A stretch of DNA of 64,000 nt from Leucobacter aridicollis (GTDB lineage Bacteria > Actinomycetota > Actinomycetes > Actinomycetales > Microbacteriaceae), in contig NZ_CP075339.1 of NCBI RefSeq assembly GCF_024399335.1, positions 496,001-560,000 on the forward strand, read 5' to 3'. The first letter of the stretch is position 1, and each line of letters opens with the position of its first letter. The notes beneath the pieces are model-generated. The model made no database searches and was not told the DNA's origin. It saw only the letters and a program-made list of their open reading frames with translations. Of the stretch, positions 46,031 through 53,752 are shown one piece after another. The position numbers were made by a program, and so were the translations under genes.

Positions 46031-47225
46031 GCGCCTGATCGCGGCGGCTGCCGCCTCGGAGCCAACCGCGCTTGCCGCAGGATCCAGTTGCATCTTTGCG
46101 CTCGCGGGCGACGACTGGCGTGCAGTGTTTCTCGTGGAACATGCCCGGATCACCGCTGCCGCGGGCGAGCCCGAGTTCGAGCTGCGTGCGAGCAACGCGG
46201 ACTGGGTCGAACTCGCGGCCGATGCACCAGCCGCCGGGGCCCATAATCTGCTGCACCTGCTGCGCACGGGCAGGATCTCCCTCTCCGGGGACCAACTCTC
46301 GTATGAGCGTCATGCCCATCTCGTGCGTGCGCTTGTCGACGCTGCCCGCGCGACGACCGTTCACGCCCAGGTGGGCCGCCCGCTCATGGCGCGAGGCGAA
46401 TACCACCGCATCACCACGAGCCTCGGCACGAGCGATGTGTACGTCGAGCGCTGCGGCGAGGGGCCGCCGCTGCTCGCCTTCGCGACGGCTGGGAGTGATA
46501 CCGGGCAGTGGCACGGCCTGCTGACGCACACGGACCTCACCGCGCGCTACGAGCTCATCACTGTGGATCTCCCGTGGCACGGCCGCAGCGCGCCGGCCTG
46601 GGGTGAGCCGGTCGGCAGCTACGAACTCACCCCTGAGTGCTACACCGAGTTCATCGTCGCTGCGGCTGACGCGCTCGGCCTCACGCGCCCAACACTGCTC
46701 GGGGTGTCAATGGGCGGGGCCGCCGTGGTTCACGCTGTCGCGACGCACCCGCTTCGCTTCGCCGGCGCGGTCGCCTGCCAGGCCGGTCCGTCCGTGGTCG
46801 CACGCGCGAACCCGCACCTCCGCGGCACCCAGCTAAACCCGGCATTGTTTGTGCCCGAGTGGACCTACGGCCTCATGAACCCGGCCTCGCCGTTCGAATT
46901 TAAGCAGCGCGTCTGGTGGGGCTACTCCTCCGGCGGCTTCGGCCTGTACGCGGCAGACATTGACTCCTACCTCAGCTGGGACCTCCAGGCGGTCGAAAAC
47001 CTCCTCACAGCAGACTCTCCGCACATCGCGGTGCTTTCTGGTGCGTTCGACACCAGCGTGCCCTCGGCTCGATCTCGTGAGCTCGCTTCGCGAATTCCCA
47101 ACTCGTCGTTCAGGGAGATGCCTGAACTCGGGCACTTCCCGCATGCGGAGAATCCGCCAGCGTTCGTCGCGCACCTCGAAGAGGCGCTAGCTCGCGTGCG
47201 TGTTGGACAGGCAGAGCCTGCCTAG
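46023..47225 (+). CDS. Alpha/beta hydrolase with N-terminal SCP2-like domain
   Basis: The protein has 400 residues from ATG 46023, overlapping the lactonase gene by eight nt. Residues 1-110 resemble an SCP2/sterol-carrier fold (FELRASNADWVELAA, then GRISLSGDQLSYERH). Residues 135-395 are an alpha/beta hydrolase, related to 3-oxoadipate enol-lactonases, with nucleophile Ser229 (GVSMGG), Asp343 (GAFDTSV) and His371 (LGHFPHAENP). The fusion suggests a hydrophobic or carrier-bound ester or lactone substrate. The exact reaction is unknown. Confidence 0.75.
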   Translation: MRERLIAAAAASEPTALAAGSSCIFALAGDDWRAVFLVEHARITAAAGEPEFELRASNADWVELAADAPAAGAHNLLHLLRTGRISLSGDQLSYERHAHLVRALVDAARATTVHAQVGRPLMARGEYHRITTSLGTSDVYVERCGEGPPLLAFATAGSDTGQWHGLLTHTDLTARYELITVDLPWHGRSAPAWGEPVGSYELTPECYTEFIVAAADALGLTRPTLLGVSMGGAAVVHAVATHPLRFAGAVACQAGPSVVARANPHLRGTQLNPALFVPEWTYGLMNPASPFEFKQRVWWGYSSGGFGLYAADIDSYLSWDLQAVENLLTADSPHIAVLSGAFDTSVPSARSRELASRIPNSSFREMPELGHFPHAENPPAFVAHLEEALARVRVGQAEPA

Positions 47226-47396
47226 TGAACTTGTGTCTGCCAGGGCCGTGAGCCAATGAATTCGCGGAGCAGTGCCCTGCACACTCGACAGCGGTGCCCG
47301 GGTCTGGGAGGCTCGGGTGTGAGCCTGCGATCACCGATCCGCATGCGCTCGGCTGCCGCAATTTGATACGAACCGACTACCGACCGATGGAGAATC

Positions 47397-48431
47397 ATGA
47401 GCACCGGATTTCTGACGCAAGCTCTTCCCCTCATCGCAGCACCAATGGCGGGCGGCGCGACAACAGTTGAGCTCGTGCGGGCGGCGAGCGGGGTCGGGGC
47501 TTTTGCGTTCCTCGCTGCGGGCTACAAGACGCCCGAGGTGCTTGCCGCAGAGATCGCCGCGGCGCGCGAGCTCAGTGAGACGGCGCCCGCAGGTTTCGGC
47601 GTCAACTTGTTTGTGCCGAGCGCCGATAAGGTCGACGGCGCAGCGTTTGCGGCCTACGCGCGCGAGCTCGCCGGCGAGGCTGCGTTGTACGACACCGAGC
47701 TCTCAGACGTGCCTCGCGACGACACCGATTTCTGGGACGAGAAGGTCTCGCTGCTGTGCGCTGATCCCGTGCCCGTAGTGTCGCTCACGTTTGGGCTCCC
47801 GGCGCCATCAGATATCGTAAGGATCCAGCGGGCGGGTTCAGCGGTGCTGGCGACGGTCACTTCGGCCGATGAAGCACGGGCCGCCGCAGAGCATGGCGTT
47901 GACGGACTAATCGTGCAGGGTCCGGGTGCCGGCGGGCATTCGGCGGTGTGGGATGCGACCCAAACCGTGGCCGACGCGCCGACACTTGAGGTGCTTCGCG
48001 CGGTGCGCGCGATCACAGATCTGCCGCTCGTCGCAGCGGGCGGGGTTGACGGGCCCGAGTCCGTGCGTGAGTTCATACACGGAGGCGCCCAGTCGGTGGC
48101 TGTTGGAACGCTGCTGCTGCTCACTGAAGAGGCGGGCACCTCCTCAACGCACCGTGGTGCACTTTCCTCGGGCGCGTTTACGGAGACGGTGCTCACCCGG
48201 GTGTTCACGGGCCGACCCGCGCGTGGCCTCCGCAACGGATTTGTGGAGCGCCACGCGGCACACGAAATCACTGCGTATCCCGCGGTGCACCACCTCACCA
48301 GAGAACTGCGAGGCAAGGCGCTCGCCGCGGGCGACACTGACCGCGCCCATCTCTGGGCTGGCACGGGATTCAGAAGGGCCCGTGCCGAACCCGCCGCAAC
48401 GACTATTGAGCGGCTCACCCGAAAGCTCTAG
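47397..48431 (+). CDS. Nitronate monooxygenase-family FMN enzyme
   Basis: This 344-residue TIM-barrel flavoprotein has PLIAAPMAGGATTVELV at the N-terminus, GFGVNLFVPSAD, GVDGLIVQGPGAGGHSA (phosphate and catalytic His loop), LVAAGGVDGPESV and VAVGTLLLLTEEA. Family members oxidise nitronates such as propionate-3-nitronate, but many act on unknown substrates. It lies 171 nt after the hydrolase gene and has its own GGAG ribosome binding site, so it may be separately transcribed. It is the last gene of this catabolic block before purC. Confidence 0.85.
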   Translation: MSTGFLTQALPLIAAPMAGGATTVELVRAASGVGAFAFLAAGYKTPEVLAAEIAAARELSETAPAGFGVNLFVPSADKVDGAAFAAYARELAGEAALYDTELSDVPRDDTDFWDEKVSLLCADPVPVVSLTFGLPAPSDIVRIQRAGSAVLATVTSADEARAAAEHGVDGLIVQGPGAGGHSAVWDATQTVADAPTLEVLRAVRAITDLPLVAAGGVDGPESVREFIHGGAQSVAVGTLLLLTEEAGTSSTHRGALSSGAFTETVLTRVFTGRPARGLRNGFVERHAAHEITAYPAVHHLTRELRGKALAAGDTDRAHLWAGTGFRRARAEPAATTIERLTRKL

Positions 48432-48523
48432 TTGTTTGCGTGCGGGATGGAGAGCTGCGTGCGTGCGTACCTGGAGGCTGTGCGGTCGTGAAACTGAACG
48501 CCGCGAGGTTGGGAGGTGCGCGT

Positions 48524-49426
48524 CTAGGCCTGCTTGGTGAGCAGGTCGTAGAGCTCCCGGTAGCGGGCGTACGTCTGCTCAACGATCTCGGCGGGCAGAA
48601 CGGGCGGCACGCCTTGCTTGTCCCAGTTCGAGGCCAGCCAGTTGCGCACGATCTGCTTGTCGAACGACGCGAGGCGCTCAGCGCCCGAGAGGCTTTCATC
48701 GAAGTAGGTTGACGCATCCCAGTAGCGCGAGGAGTCGCTCGTGAGCACCTCGTCGGCGAGTACGAGCTCGCCTGTCACGGGATCCTTGCCGAACTCGAAC
48801 TTCGTGTCAGCGAGCACCACGCCGCGCTCGGCGGCGAGTTCGCGAGCCTCGGTGAAAATCTTGAGCGAGGCGTCACGGAGCGCCTCCGCGACCTCCTTGC
48901 CAACGAGCTCAACCGACCGTTCGAACGTGATGTTCTCGTCGTGCTCGCCAAACGGTGCCTTGTATGCGGGAGTGTAGATGGGCTCGTCGAGCTGATCGCC
49001 GTCTGAGATTCCCGCGGGCAGCTCGATCCCGCATACTGCACCGGTCTGCTTGTATTCGGCGAAGCCCGACCCGGTGAGGGCGCCGCGCACGACGCACTCG
49101 ACTGGGTACATCTCGAGACGGCGCGACACGACCGCCCTGTCGGCGACTGCGTCGGGAACAGCGGGGGCATCACCCTCGATCGCGAGGTGGTTCGCGAGGG
49201 GGATGCGTGAGAACCACCAGTTCGACAGCGCAGTGAGGAGCGCCCCCTTCCCAGGGATTGGCGGTTCGAGTACGAAGTCGAACGCGCTCACCCGATTGCT
49301 CGCGACGACGAGCAGGTACGGGGAGGTCGCAGCGTCGGTACCCTCCGGTACGTACAGGTCGCGCACCTTCCCAGAGTAGGTGTGTGACCAGCCGGGCAGC
49401 GCAAGGGGAGTGGGAAGTGCGTTCAC
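48524..49426 (-). CDS. purC: Phosphoribosylaminoimidazole-succinocarboxamide synthase
   Basis: This 300-residue SAICAR synthetase joins aspartate to CAIR with ATP. Motifs are YSGKVRDLY, NRVSAFDFVLEP, VVRGALTGSGFAEY, ADTKFEFG and DEVLTSDSSRYW. GTG 49426 is chosen over an ATG 21 nt upstream because a GAGAAT hexamer ends 6 nt before it with no ribosome binding site. The same leaderless geometry is seen at several other genes here. It lies alone on the minus strand between two plus-strand blocks. Confidence 0.95.
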   Translation of the reverse strand: MNALPTPLALPGWSHTYSGKVRDLYVPEGTDAATSPYLLVVASNRVSAFDFVLEPPIPGKGALLTALSNWWFSRIPLANHLAIEGDAPAVPDAVADRAVVSRRLEMYPVECVVRGALTGSGFAEYKQTGAVCGIELPAGISDGDQLDEPIYTPAYKAPFGEHDENITFERSVELVGKEVAEALRDASLKIFTEARELAAERGVVLADTKFEFGKDPVTGELVLADEVLTSDSSRYWDASTYFDESLSGAERLASFDKQIVRNWLASNWDKQGVPPVLPAEIVEQTYARYRELYDLLTKQA

Positions 49427-49432
49427 GCCCCC

Positions 49433-49438
49433 ATTCTC
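49433..49438 (-). promoter_or_regulatory. Putative -10 (GAGAAT) for leaderless purC
   Basis: The minus-strand hexamer GAGAAT is followed by 6 nt and GTG 49426. The hexamer is repeated with the same spacing before the gene at 52667. Confidence 0.4.
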
Positions 49439-49539
49439 CCACCTCATCTCGCCTCACCGCGTCACAGTGTTGCTTCCTTCGAGGTGCGCCGTCGCGAGCG
49501 CGAATAAGATGAGTGCAACAGATCTGGAGGGTGAGTGCC

Positions 49540-50595
49540 ATGGCGGTTGTCGGACCGGTGATTGCGCGGATGCGGGCAAAGGCGTCGCGGGAGACCGCGT
49601 GGCAGTACATCGCTGACCCCGAGCTCCGCGCTGAGTGGTGGCCGGACGTCGAGCTCGACGTTGTCTTTGGCGGCGCTGTCGCCGAGCGTTGGAGCGCTGA
49701 AACTGCGGAAGCCGCGAGCCGCAACGCTGTCGGCACCGTGGACGTGCTTATCGAGGGCCACGCGCTCGGCTTCCGGTGGCGCGACGGCGATGACCCGCAC
49801 GAGACTGCTGTGCTCATTACGTTCCGCTCGCAGGGCGACGAGACGGACATCATGGTGACTGAGACAGGCTTCGGCGTCTTCCCCGATGCCTTCGAGCGCA
49901 CCGCCGACGCTCAGCAGAGCTGGATCGATCTGCTCACCGACTATGTCGCGGTTGCCCGTGAGGCCTCAACCGAAGCCGTAGGTGCGGGGGACGAGGTTGC
50001 GGCAGGGACGGTCGAAGCGGCTGACGGTGCCGACATCGATCAGGATCAGCTCGCGGAGCGCAACGAACCCGCAGCGCCTGCGGGCGTAACTGAGGGCGGC
50101 GAAGCCGCTAAGGCGGAGGTGGTTGATTCGGCTGGTTCGGATGAGACGGCTGATTCGGCTGAGATGGCTGACGCGGATGATGTGCTCGGCTTGGCTGAAC
50201 TCGGTGACGGTGCTGAACTCGGTGACGGGGCCGAACTCAGTGGCGAGGGCGCGGAGGCCGAGGTCGCTGAAGCTACGGAGACTGCCGAACTCGGTGAGGA
50301 GGATGCGGAGGCTCAGGTTGCTGACGCGGTTGGACCCTCCGGAGAGGGCGGAGACGGTGCTGACGACGCTGAGGACACTGACGACATAGGCGGCCCCGAC
50401 GAAGCCGACGACACCGACGCTCTGTCTGAGATCGAATCGCTGTTCGACGCCGACGAAGACCAGGGCGCCGAGTCTGAGATTGACGACTCCGAGGGCGCCG
50501 AAGTCGGCGGTGAAGAAGAAGACGAAGGCGACGAGGAAGACAAAGCCCTCGATTTTGACAGCCTCATCCGCGGGGACCTCGGGGACAAAGCGTAG
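49540..50595 (+). CDS. SRPBCC-like protein with a very long acidic tail
   Basis: The protein has 351 residues from ATG 49540, with CTGGAGGG upstream. Residues 1-135 look like a START/SRPBCC ligand-binding domain (SRETAWQYIADPELRAEWWP, VDVLIEGHALGFRWRDG). The remaining 210 residues are low complexity and extremely rich in Asp, Glu, Ala and Gly (LGDGAELGDGAEL, EEEDEGDEEDKALDFDSL), with only a few basic residues. The tail is likely disordered and strongly anionic; its role is unknown. A TAAGAT at 49506-49511 may be the -10. The gene converges on purD. Confidence 0.7.
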   Translation: MAVVGPVIARMRAKASRETAWQYIADPELRAEWWPDVELDVVFGGAVAERWSAETAEAASRNAVGTVDVLIEGHALGFRWRDGDDPHETAVLITFRSQGDETDIMVTETGFGVFPDAFERTADAQQSWIDLLTDYVAVAREASTEAVGAGDEVAAGTVEAADGADIDQDQLAERNEPAAPAGVTEGGEAAKAEVVDSAGSDETADSAEMADADDVLGLAELGDGAELGDGAELSGEGAEAEVAEATETAELGEEDAEAQVADAVGPSGEGGDGADDAEDTDDIGGPDEADDTDALSEIESLFDADEDQGAESEIDDSEGAEVGGEEEDEGDEEDKALDFDSLIRGDLGDKA

Positions 50596-50658
50596 CTACT
50601 TCCTAGGCGCCCCCCGCTGACGGGGGTTGAGGCAGGCCTGTCCGGGTCCCGCGCAAAT

Positions 50659-50728
50659 CTGACGGCGCCAACCTGACCGCGACGACCTGACCGCGCCAAC
50701 CTGACCGCGCCAACCTGACCGCGCCAAC
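50659..50728. repeat. 14-bp tandem repeat x5
   Basis: The unit is CTGACCGCGCCAAC. The last three copies (50687-50728) are identical; the first two differ at one and two or three positions. Confidence 0.9.
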
Positions 50729-50747
50729 CCCACCGTATGCAAAAGCC

Positions 50748-50787
50748 CGTTCGTATGCCCAGATCGAGTGATTCGGGCATACGAACG
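50748..50787. terminator. Bidirectional hairpin between two repeat arrays
   Basis: A perfect 13-bp stem (CGTTCGTATGCCC 50748-50760 with 50775-50787) has a 14-nt loop. Further imperfect pairing extends outward (TATGCAAAAGCC against GGCCTTTCGCATG), making a long hairpin with A- and T-rich shoulders on both sides. It is likely to terminate both converging transcripts. Confidence 0.8.
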
Positions 50788-50800
50788 GCCTTTCGCATGC

Positions 50801-50915
50801 GTACTGCGAGTGCCGGCCAATGTGTACTGCAAGTGCCGGCCAATGTGTACAGCGACTGCCGGCCGCTGTGCACTGCGAGCGCCGGCCGCTGTGTACTGCG
50901 CGTGCCTGGCGCCGG
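50801..50915. repeat. 23-bp tandem repeat x5
   Basis: Five consecutive units begin at 50801, 50824, 50847, 50870 and 50893. The consensus starts GTACTGCGAGTGCCGGCC. Divergence increases toward purD. Confidence 0.9.
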
Positions 50916-50937
50916 CAAGGCGTCGGATCCAGGGAAG

Positions 50938-52200
50938 CTACGCCACGCGCTCCGCGATGTCGGTGCGGAACTGGCCACCCTCAAGATCGATTTCGTTCAT
51001 GGCGGAGTAGGCCCGTGCCCGAGCTTCCGCGAAGTTCTGGCCGCGTGAGACGATGCCGAGCACGCGCCCGCCGGTTGCGGTCCAACCACCGGCTGGGGTC
51101 CGCGCGGTGGCGGCATGTACGAGGTGCACGCCGGTGACTGCCTCGGCTGCCTCAAGCCCGGTGATCTCCCGACCTGTCGCGACGTCACCCGGGTAGCCTT
51201 CGCTCGCGAGCACGACGATCATCGCGGGCTCCTCTGAGAACTCGGGGGCGGGCAGCGACGCAAGGTCGCCCTGTGCTGCAGCGAGCAGGTACGCACTCAG
51301 CGGCGACTCGAGGCGGGCGAGTACGACCTGCGTCTCGGGGTCGCCGAAGCGAGCGTTGAACTCGATGACCTTCACGCCCTTTGGGGTAACGATGAGGCCG
51401 CAGTACAGGAGCCCAATGAACGGGGTGCCCTCAGACTCGAGCTGCCGCACGGTTGGGATAGCAACGTCTCGCTTGATCTCCTCAACGAACGCCTCGGTGC
51501 CACCAGGCAACCATGGCAGCGGCGAGTACGCGCCCATGCCGCCGGTGTTGGGGCCCTGGTCGCCGTCGAAGATGCGCTTGTAGTCCTGCGCGGGGGTGAG
51601 TGCGACAACGTCGTGACCGTCTGCGAAGAAGAACAGCGAGACCTCCTGGCCGTCGAGGAATTCCTCGACGAGTACCTCGCCGTGCGGCGCCCAGGTAGCG
51701 ACGTGGTCGATCGCTGCGTCGCGATCTTCAGTCACAAGCACGCCCTTGCCAGCGGCGAGCCCGTCGGCCTTCACGACGTACGGAGCACCGAACTCGTCGA
51801 GCACCGAGCCGGCTTCGGCAGCGCTCGCGACCTTCGCCGCGCGACCGGTAGGCACGCCTGCCTCGTCCATGATGCGCTTCGCGAACGCCTTGGACCCTTC
51901 GAGCTGGGCTGCGTCGGCGTTCGGCCCGAATACTGGAACTCCGCCTGCGCGCAGCGGGTCAGCCACGCCTGCGACGAGCGGTGCTTCGGGGCCGACGATG
52001 ACGAGGTCGAAGCCGCGATCCGAGACAAACTTTGTGACGGCGTCGGGATCGGTGAAAGCGAGGTCGACGGTCTCGACGCCGCTCGCGGCGATGCCGGCGT
52101 TGCCTGGGGCGCAGACGATGCTGTGCTCAGCGTCTTCTGAGAGCAGGGACAGGACGATGGCGTGTTCGCGGGCACCCGGCCCCAGGACGAGAATCTTCAC
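50938..52200 (-). CDS. purD: Phosphoribosylamine-glycine ligase
   Basis: This 420-residue ATP-grasp enzyme makes GAR from phosphoribosylamine and glycine. The N-terminus is KILVLGPGAREHAIV; GPEAPLVAGVADPLR, the ATP-grasp region VVKADGLAAGKGV and VIEFNARFGDPETQ follow. GTG 52200 seems leaderless, with TATCCT on the minus strand 6 nt upstream. The 22-bp gap to the divergent gene at 52223 also contains that gene's -10. Confidence 0.97.
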   Translation of the reverse strand: MKILVLGPGAREHAIVLSLLSEDAEHSIVCAPGNAGIAASGVETVDLAFTDPDAVTKFVSDRGFDLVIVGPEAPLVAGVADPLRAGGVPVFGPNADAAQLEGSKAFAKRIMDEAGVPTGRAAKVASAAEAGSVLDEFGAPYVVKADGLAAGKGVLVTEDRDAAIDHVATWAPHGEVLVEEFLDGQEVSLFFFADGHDVVALTPAQDYKRIFDGDQGPNTGGMGAYSPLPWLPGGTEAFVEEIKRDVAIPTVRQLESEGTPFIGLLYCGLIVTPKGVKVIEFNARFGDPETQVVLARLESPLSAYLLAAAQGDLASLPAPEFSEEPAMIVVLASEGYPGDVATGREITGLEAAEAVTGVHLVHAATARTPAGGWTATGGRVLGIVSRGQNFAEARARAYSAMNEIDLEGGQFRTDIAERVA

Positions 52201-52206
52201 CCTTCA

Positions 52207-52216
52207 AGGATAGTCT
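52207..52216. promoter_or_regulatory. Overlapping divergent -10 elements (purD and SCP2-like gene)
   Basis: The minus-strand TATCCT occupies 52212-52207 and ends 6 nt before purD GTG 52200. The plus-strand TAGTCT occupies 52211-52216 and ends 6 nt before ATG 52223. The two hexamers share 52211-52212. Both transcripts would be leaderless and their RNA polymerases could not bind at the same time. Confidence 0.6.
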
Positions 52217-52222
52217 GAGCAG

Positions 52223-52588
52223 ATGGCCAGACGTAGGATTCAAGCGGCAGACGGGCTCGCCGCGCTCGCCGCAGTTGAAGCGGGAAGCACCGACCGCACT
52301 GACGTCGCGACGTCGGTGCGATTCCTCCTTGAAGAGCTCGCTGAACTCGCACCGGGGAAGTCTGTCGAGGTGCGTGTGCCGCCGTATGGCGCGGTGCAGT
52401 GCGTGGGCGGGCTCACGCACACGCGTGGCACGCCGCCGAACGTCATCGAGACTGACGCAGAGACCTGGATCGGGATCGCGACTGGCACGCTCGACTGGGA
52501 CGAGGCGATCGCCTCTGCGCGCGTGCTCGCGTCGGGTTCGCGAGCGAACCTCGAGGGGCTTATCCCAGTCATCAGCCGCCGCAGCTGA
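52223..52588 (+). CDS. Sterol carrier (SCP2-like) family protein
   Basis: This 121-residue protein matches the small sterol-carrier-like family usually found next to purine genes in actinobacteria. Visible segments are VATSVRFLLEELAELAPGKSVEVRVPP, AVQCVGGLTHTRGTPPNVIETD and WIGIATGTLDWDEA. The function is unknown despite strong genomic linkage to purD and purF. ATG 52223 is probably leaderless. The gene diverges from purD by 22 bp. Confidence 0.82.
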   Translation: MARRRIQAADGLAALAAVEAGSTDRTDVATSVRFLLEELAELAPGKSVEVRVPPYGAVQCVGGLTHTRGTPPNVIETDAETWIGIATGTLDWDEAIASARVLASGSRANLEGLIPVISRRS

Positions 52589-52654
52589 GTATCGCGCTCG
52601 GGGCCCGAGGCGGCGCCGACCGTCGCTTCGATGAAACCCACACGTGAAACCTGA

Positions 52655-52660
52655 GAGAAT
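52655..52660 (+). promoter_or_regulatory. Putative -10 (GAGAAT) for leaderless membrane-protein gene
   Basis: GAGAAT ends 6 nt before ATG 52667, the same hexamer and spacing as purC. There is no ribosome binding site. Confidence 0.4.
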
Positions 52661-52666
52661 AGCCCC

Positions 52667-53083
52667 ATGTCAAGCGAAACTCAGCAGTCTGTCGAACTCC
52701 AGCGATCGGTGCGCATTGGCCGGCTGTTGATCGTCGGTGCAATCGCTGGTGCGGTCGTGGGCGCGCTCGTCACGACGCTCTACAAGGTGCCAGAGGGTGC
52801 CCTGTACTCGATCGGTCAGATCGCCGGGTTCATGCTCATCATTGGCGGCGCTGTTGGGCTCACGCTTGGTGGACTGCTCGCCCTGATCCTGACCGCCGCC
52901 GCGAAGCGAAAGCGTGGAACTGCAGTTCTCGAGCACACTGTTGTTGTTGACGAGGGGCTCGAGCCCGCGGCCGACGAGGCAGCATCGACTGACGAAGCGG
53001 CCGCCGGTACCGTTACCGATGTCCCCGCCGAGCAGCCGAGCGATTCCGGGAGCGCTGAAAAAACTGAGGAAGAACGCGGCTGA
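52667..53083 (+). CDS. Hypothetical two-helix membrane protein
   Basis: The protein has 138 residues. Two membrane helices (RLLIVGAIAGAVVGALVTTLY and IAGFMLIIGGAVGLTLGGLLALILTAA) are followed by a KRKR stop-transfer signal and an acidic, Ala/Glu-rich cytoplasmic tail of about 50 residues. Related small proteins occur next to purine or tatA genes in Microbacteriaceae, but no function is known. tatA copy 1 follows after 52 nt. Confidence 0.75.
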   Translation: MSSETQQSVELQRSVRIGRLLIVGAIAGAVVGALVTTLYKVPEGALYSIGQIAGFMLIIGGAVGLTLGGLLALILTAAAKRKRGTAVLEHTVVVDEGLEPAADEAASTDEAAAGTVTDVPAEQPSDSGSAEKTEEERG

Positions 53084-53135
53084 CGCGCAGCACTCTGTGC
53101 AATAATCAGCCAGTTCGTATTGAAAGGGGCTCGTC

Positions 53136-53345
53136 ATGATTCAGGGACTGAGCGGACCGCACCTCATTGTTATCGTCTTCATCATCGTGCTGCTGTTCGG
53201 CGCACCGAAGCTGCCTGCGCTCGCGAAGAGCCTCGGTCAGTCGGCGAGGATCCTGAAGCGCGAGGTCTCGAGTGACGACCCTGTTGACGGTGAGGGTCAG
53301 ACCTCCGAGCCCACGAAGCCGAGCGGTACCACCGGAGCAAACTAG
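53136..53345 (+). CDS. tatA: Twin-arginine translocase TatA-like protein, copy 1
   Basis: This 69-residue protein has a short N-terminus, one membrane helix (HLIVIVFIIVLLF), the FGAPKLPALAKSLGQS hinge plus amphipathic helix, and a hydrophilic tail. TatA oligomers form the protein-conducting element that exports folded Tat substrates. GAAAGGGG precedes ATG 53136. It is 130 nt upstream of a near-identical paralogue. tatC is not in the window. Confidence 0.88.
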   Translation: MIQGLSGPHLIVIVFIIVLLFGAPKLPALAKSLGQSARILKREVSSDDPVDGEGQTSEPTKPSGTTGAN

Positions 53346-53475
53346 CGCTGGAGCCGGGTGCGCCTCGGCCAAGCTCAATCCCGGACCGGTACGTTCTCTC
53401 AGGGTTGTCCGCGCGCCAAACTCCGATCTGCGGTAGTTTTGTCGGAAGCGTTGAACAGCGAGGAGTGCGTTAATC

Positions 53476-53688
53476 ATGATCGGCAACATGGGTGGTCCCA
53501 CCCTCATCGTCATTGTTTTCATTGTGCTGCTGTTGTTCGGTGCGCCGAAGCTGCCGGCGCTCGCGAAGAGCCTCGGCCAGTCAATGAAGATCCTGAAGAA
53601 GGAAGTTCGCTCGGACGACGATTCGACGACGAAGACTGACGACGCCCCCAAGGGTGATGACAGCGACGCCCCGAAGAAGAGCGAGTAG
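53476..53688 (+). CDS. tatA: Twin-arginine translocase TatA-like protein, copy 2
   Basis: This 70-residue paralogue of the preceding gene is identical over LFGAPKLPALAKSLGQS and nearly so over the membrane helix; only the tail (SDDDSTTKTDDAPK) diverges. GAGGAG lies upstream of ATG 53476, and a TAGTTT at 53434-53439 may give it its own promoter. A strong terminator follows. The pair looks like a local duplication, perhaps dividing TatA roles or dosage. Confidence 0.88.
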   Translation: MIGNMGGPTLIVIVFIVLLLFGAPKLPALAKSLGQSMKILKKEVRSDDDSTTKTDDAPKGDDSDAPKKSE

Positions 53689-53706
53689 CGCACAACCCAG
53701 AGTTTT

Positions 53707-53741
53707 GAAGCCGCCGTGTTTGTTGCAAACGCGGCGGCTTC
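53707..53741. terminator. Bidirectional terminator between tatA copy 2 and the PucR-type gene
   Basis: A 16-bp stem with one mismatch (GAAGCCGCCGTGTTTG 53707-53722 with 53726-53741) has a 3-nt loop, followed by GCTGTTT. Confidence 0.85.
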
Positions 53742-53752
53742 GCTGTTTCGCC

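Larger units (their letters stand above)
50596..50937. repeat. Convergent gap with two tandem arrays flanking a hairpin (SRPBCC gene/purD)
   Basis: This 342-bp non-coding gap is built in three blocks: five 14-bp units (50659-50728), a long inverted repeat (50748-50787), and five 23-bp units (50801-50915). Nothing codes for protein here. The array-hairpin-array order is symmetrical about the centre of the gap. Confidence 0.85.

Noticed and set aside
50801..50915. CRISPR-like 23-bp repeats
   Set aside because: The units are directly adjacent with no spacers, so they form a simple tandem repeat.
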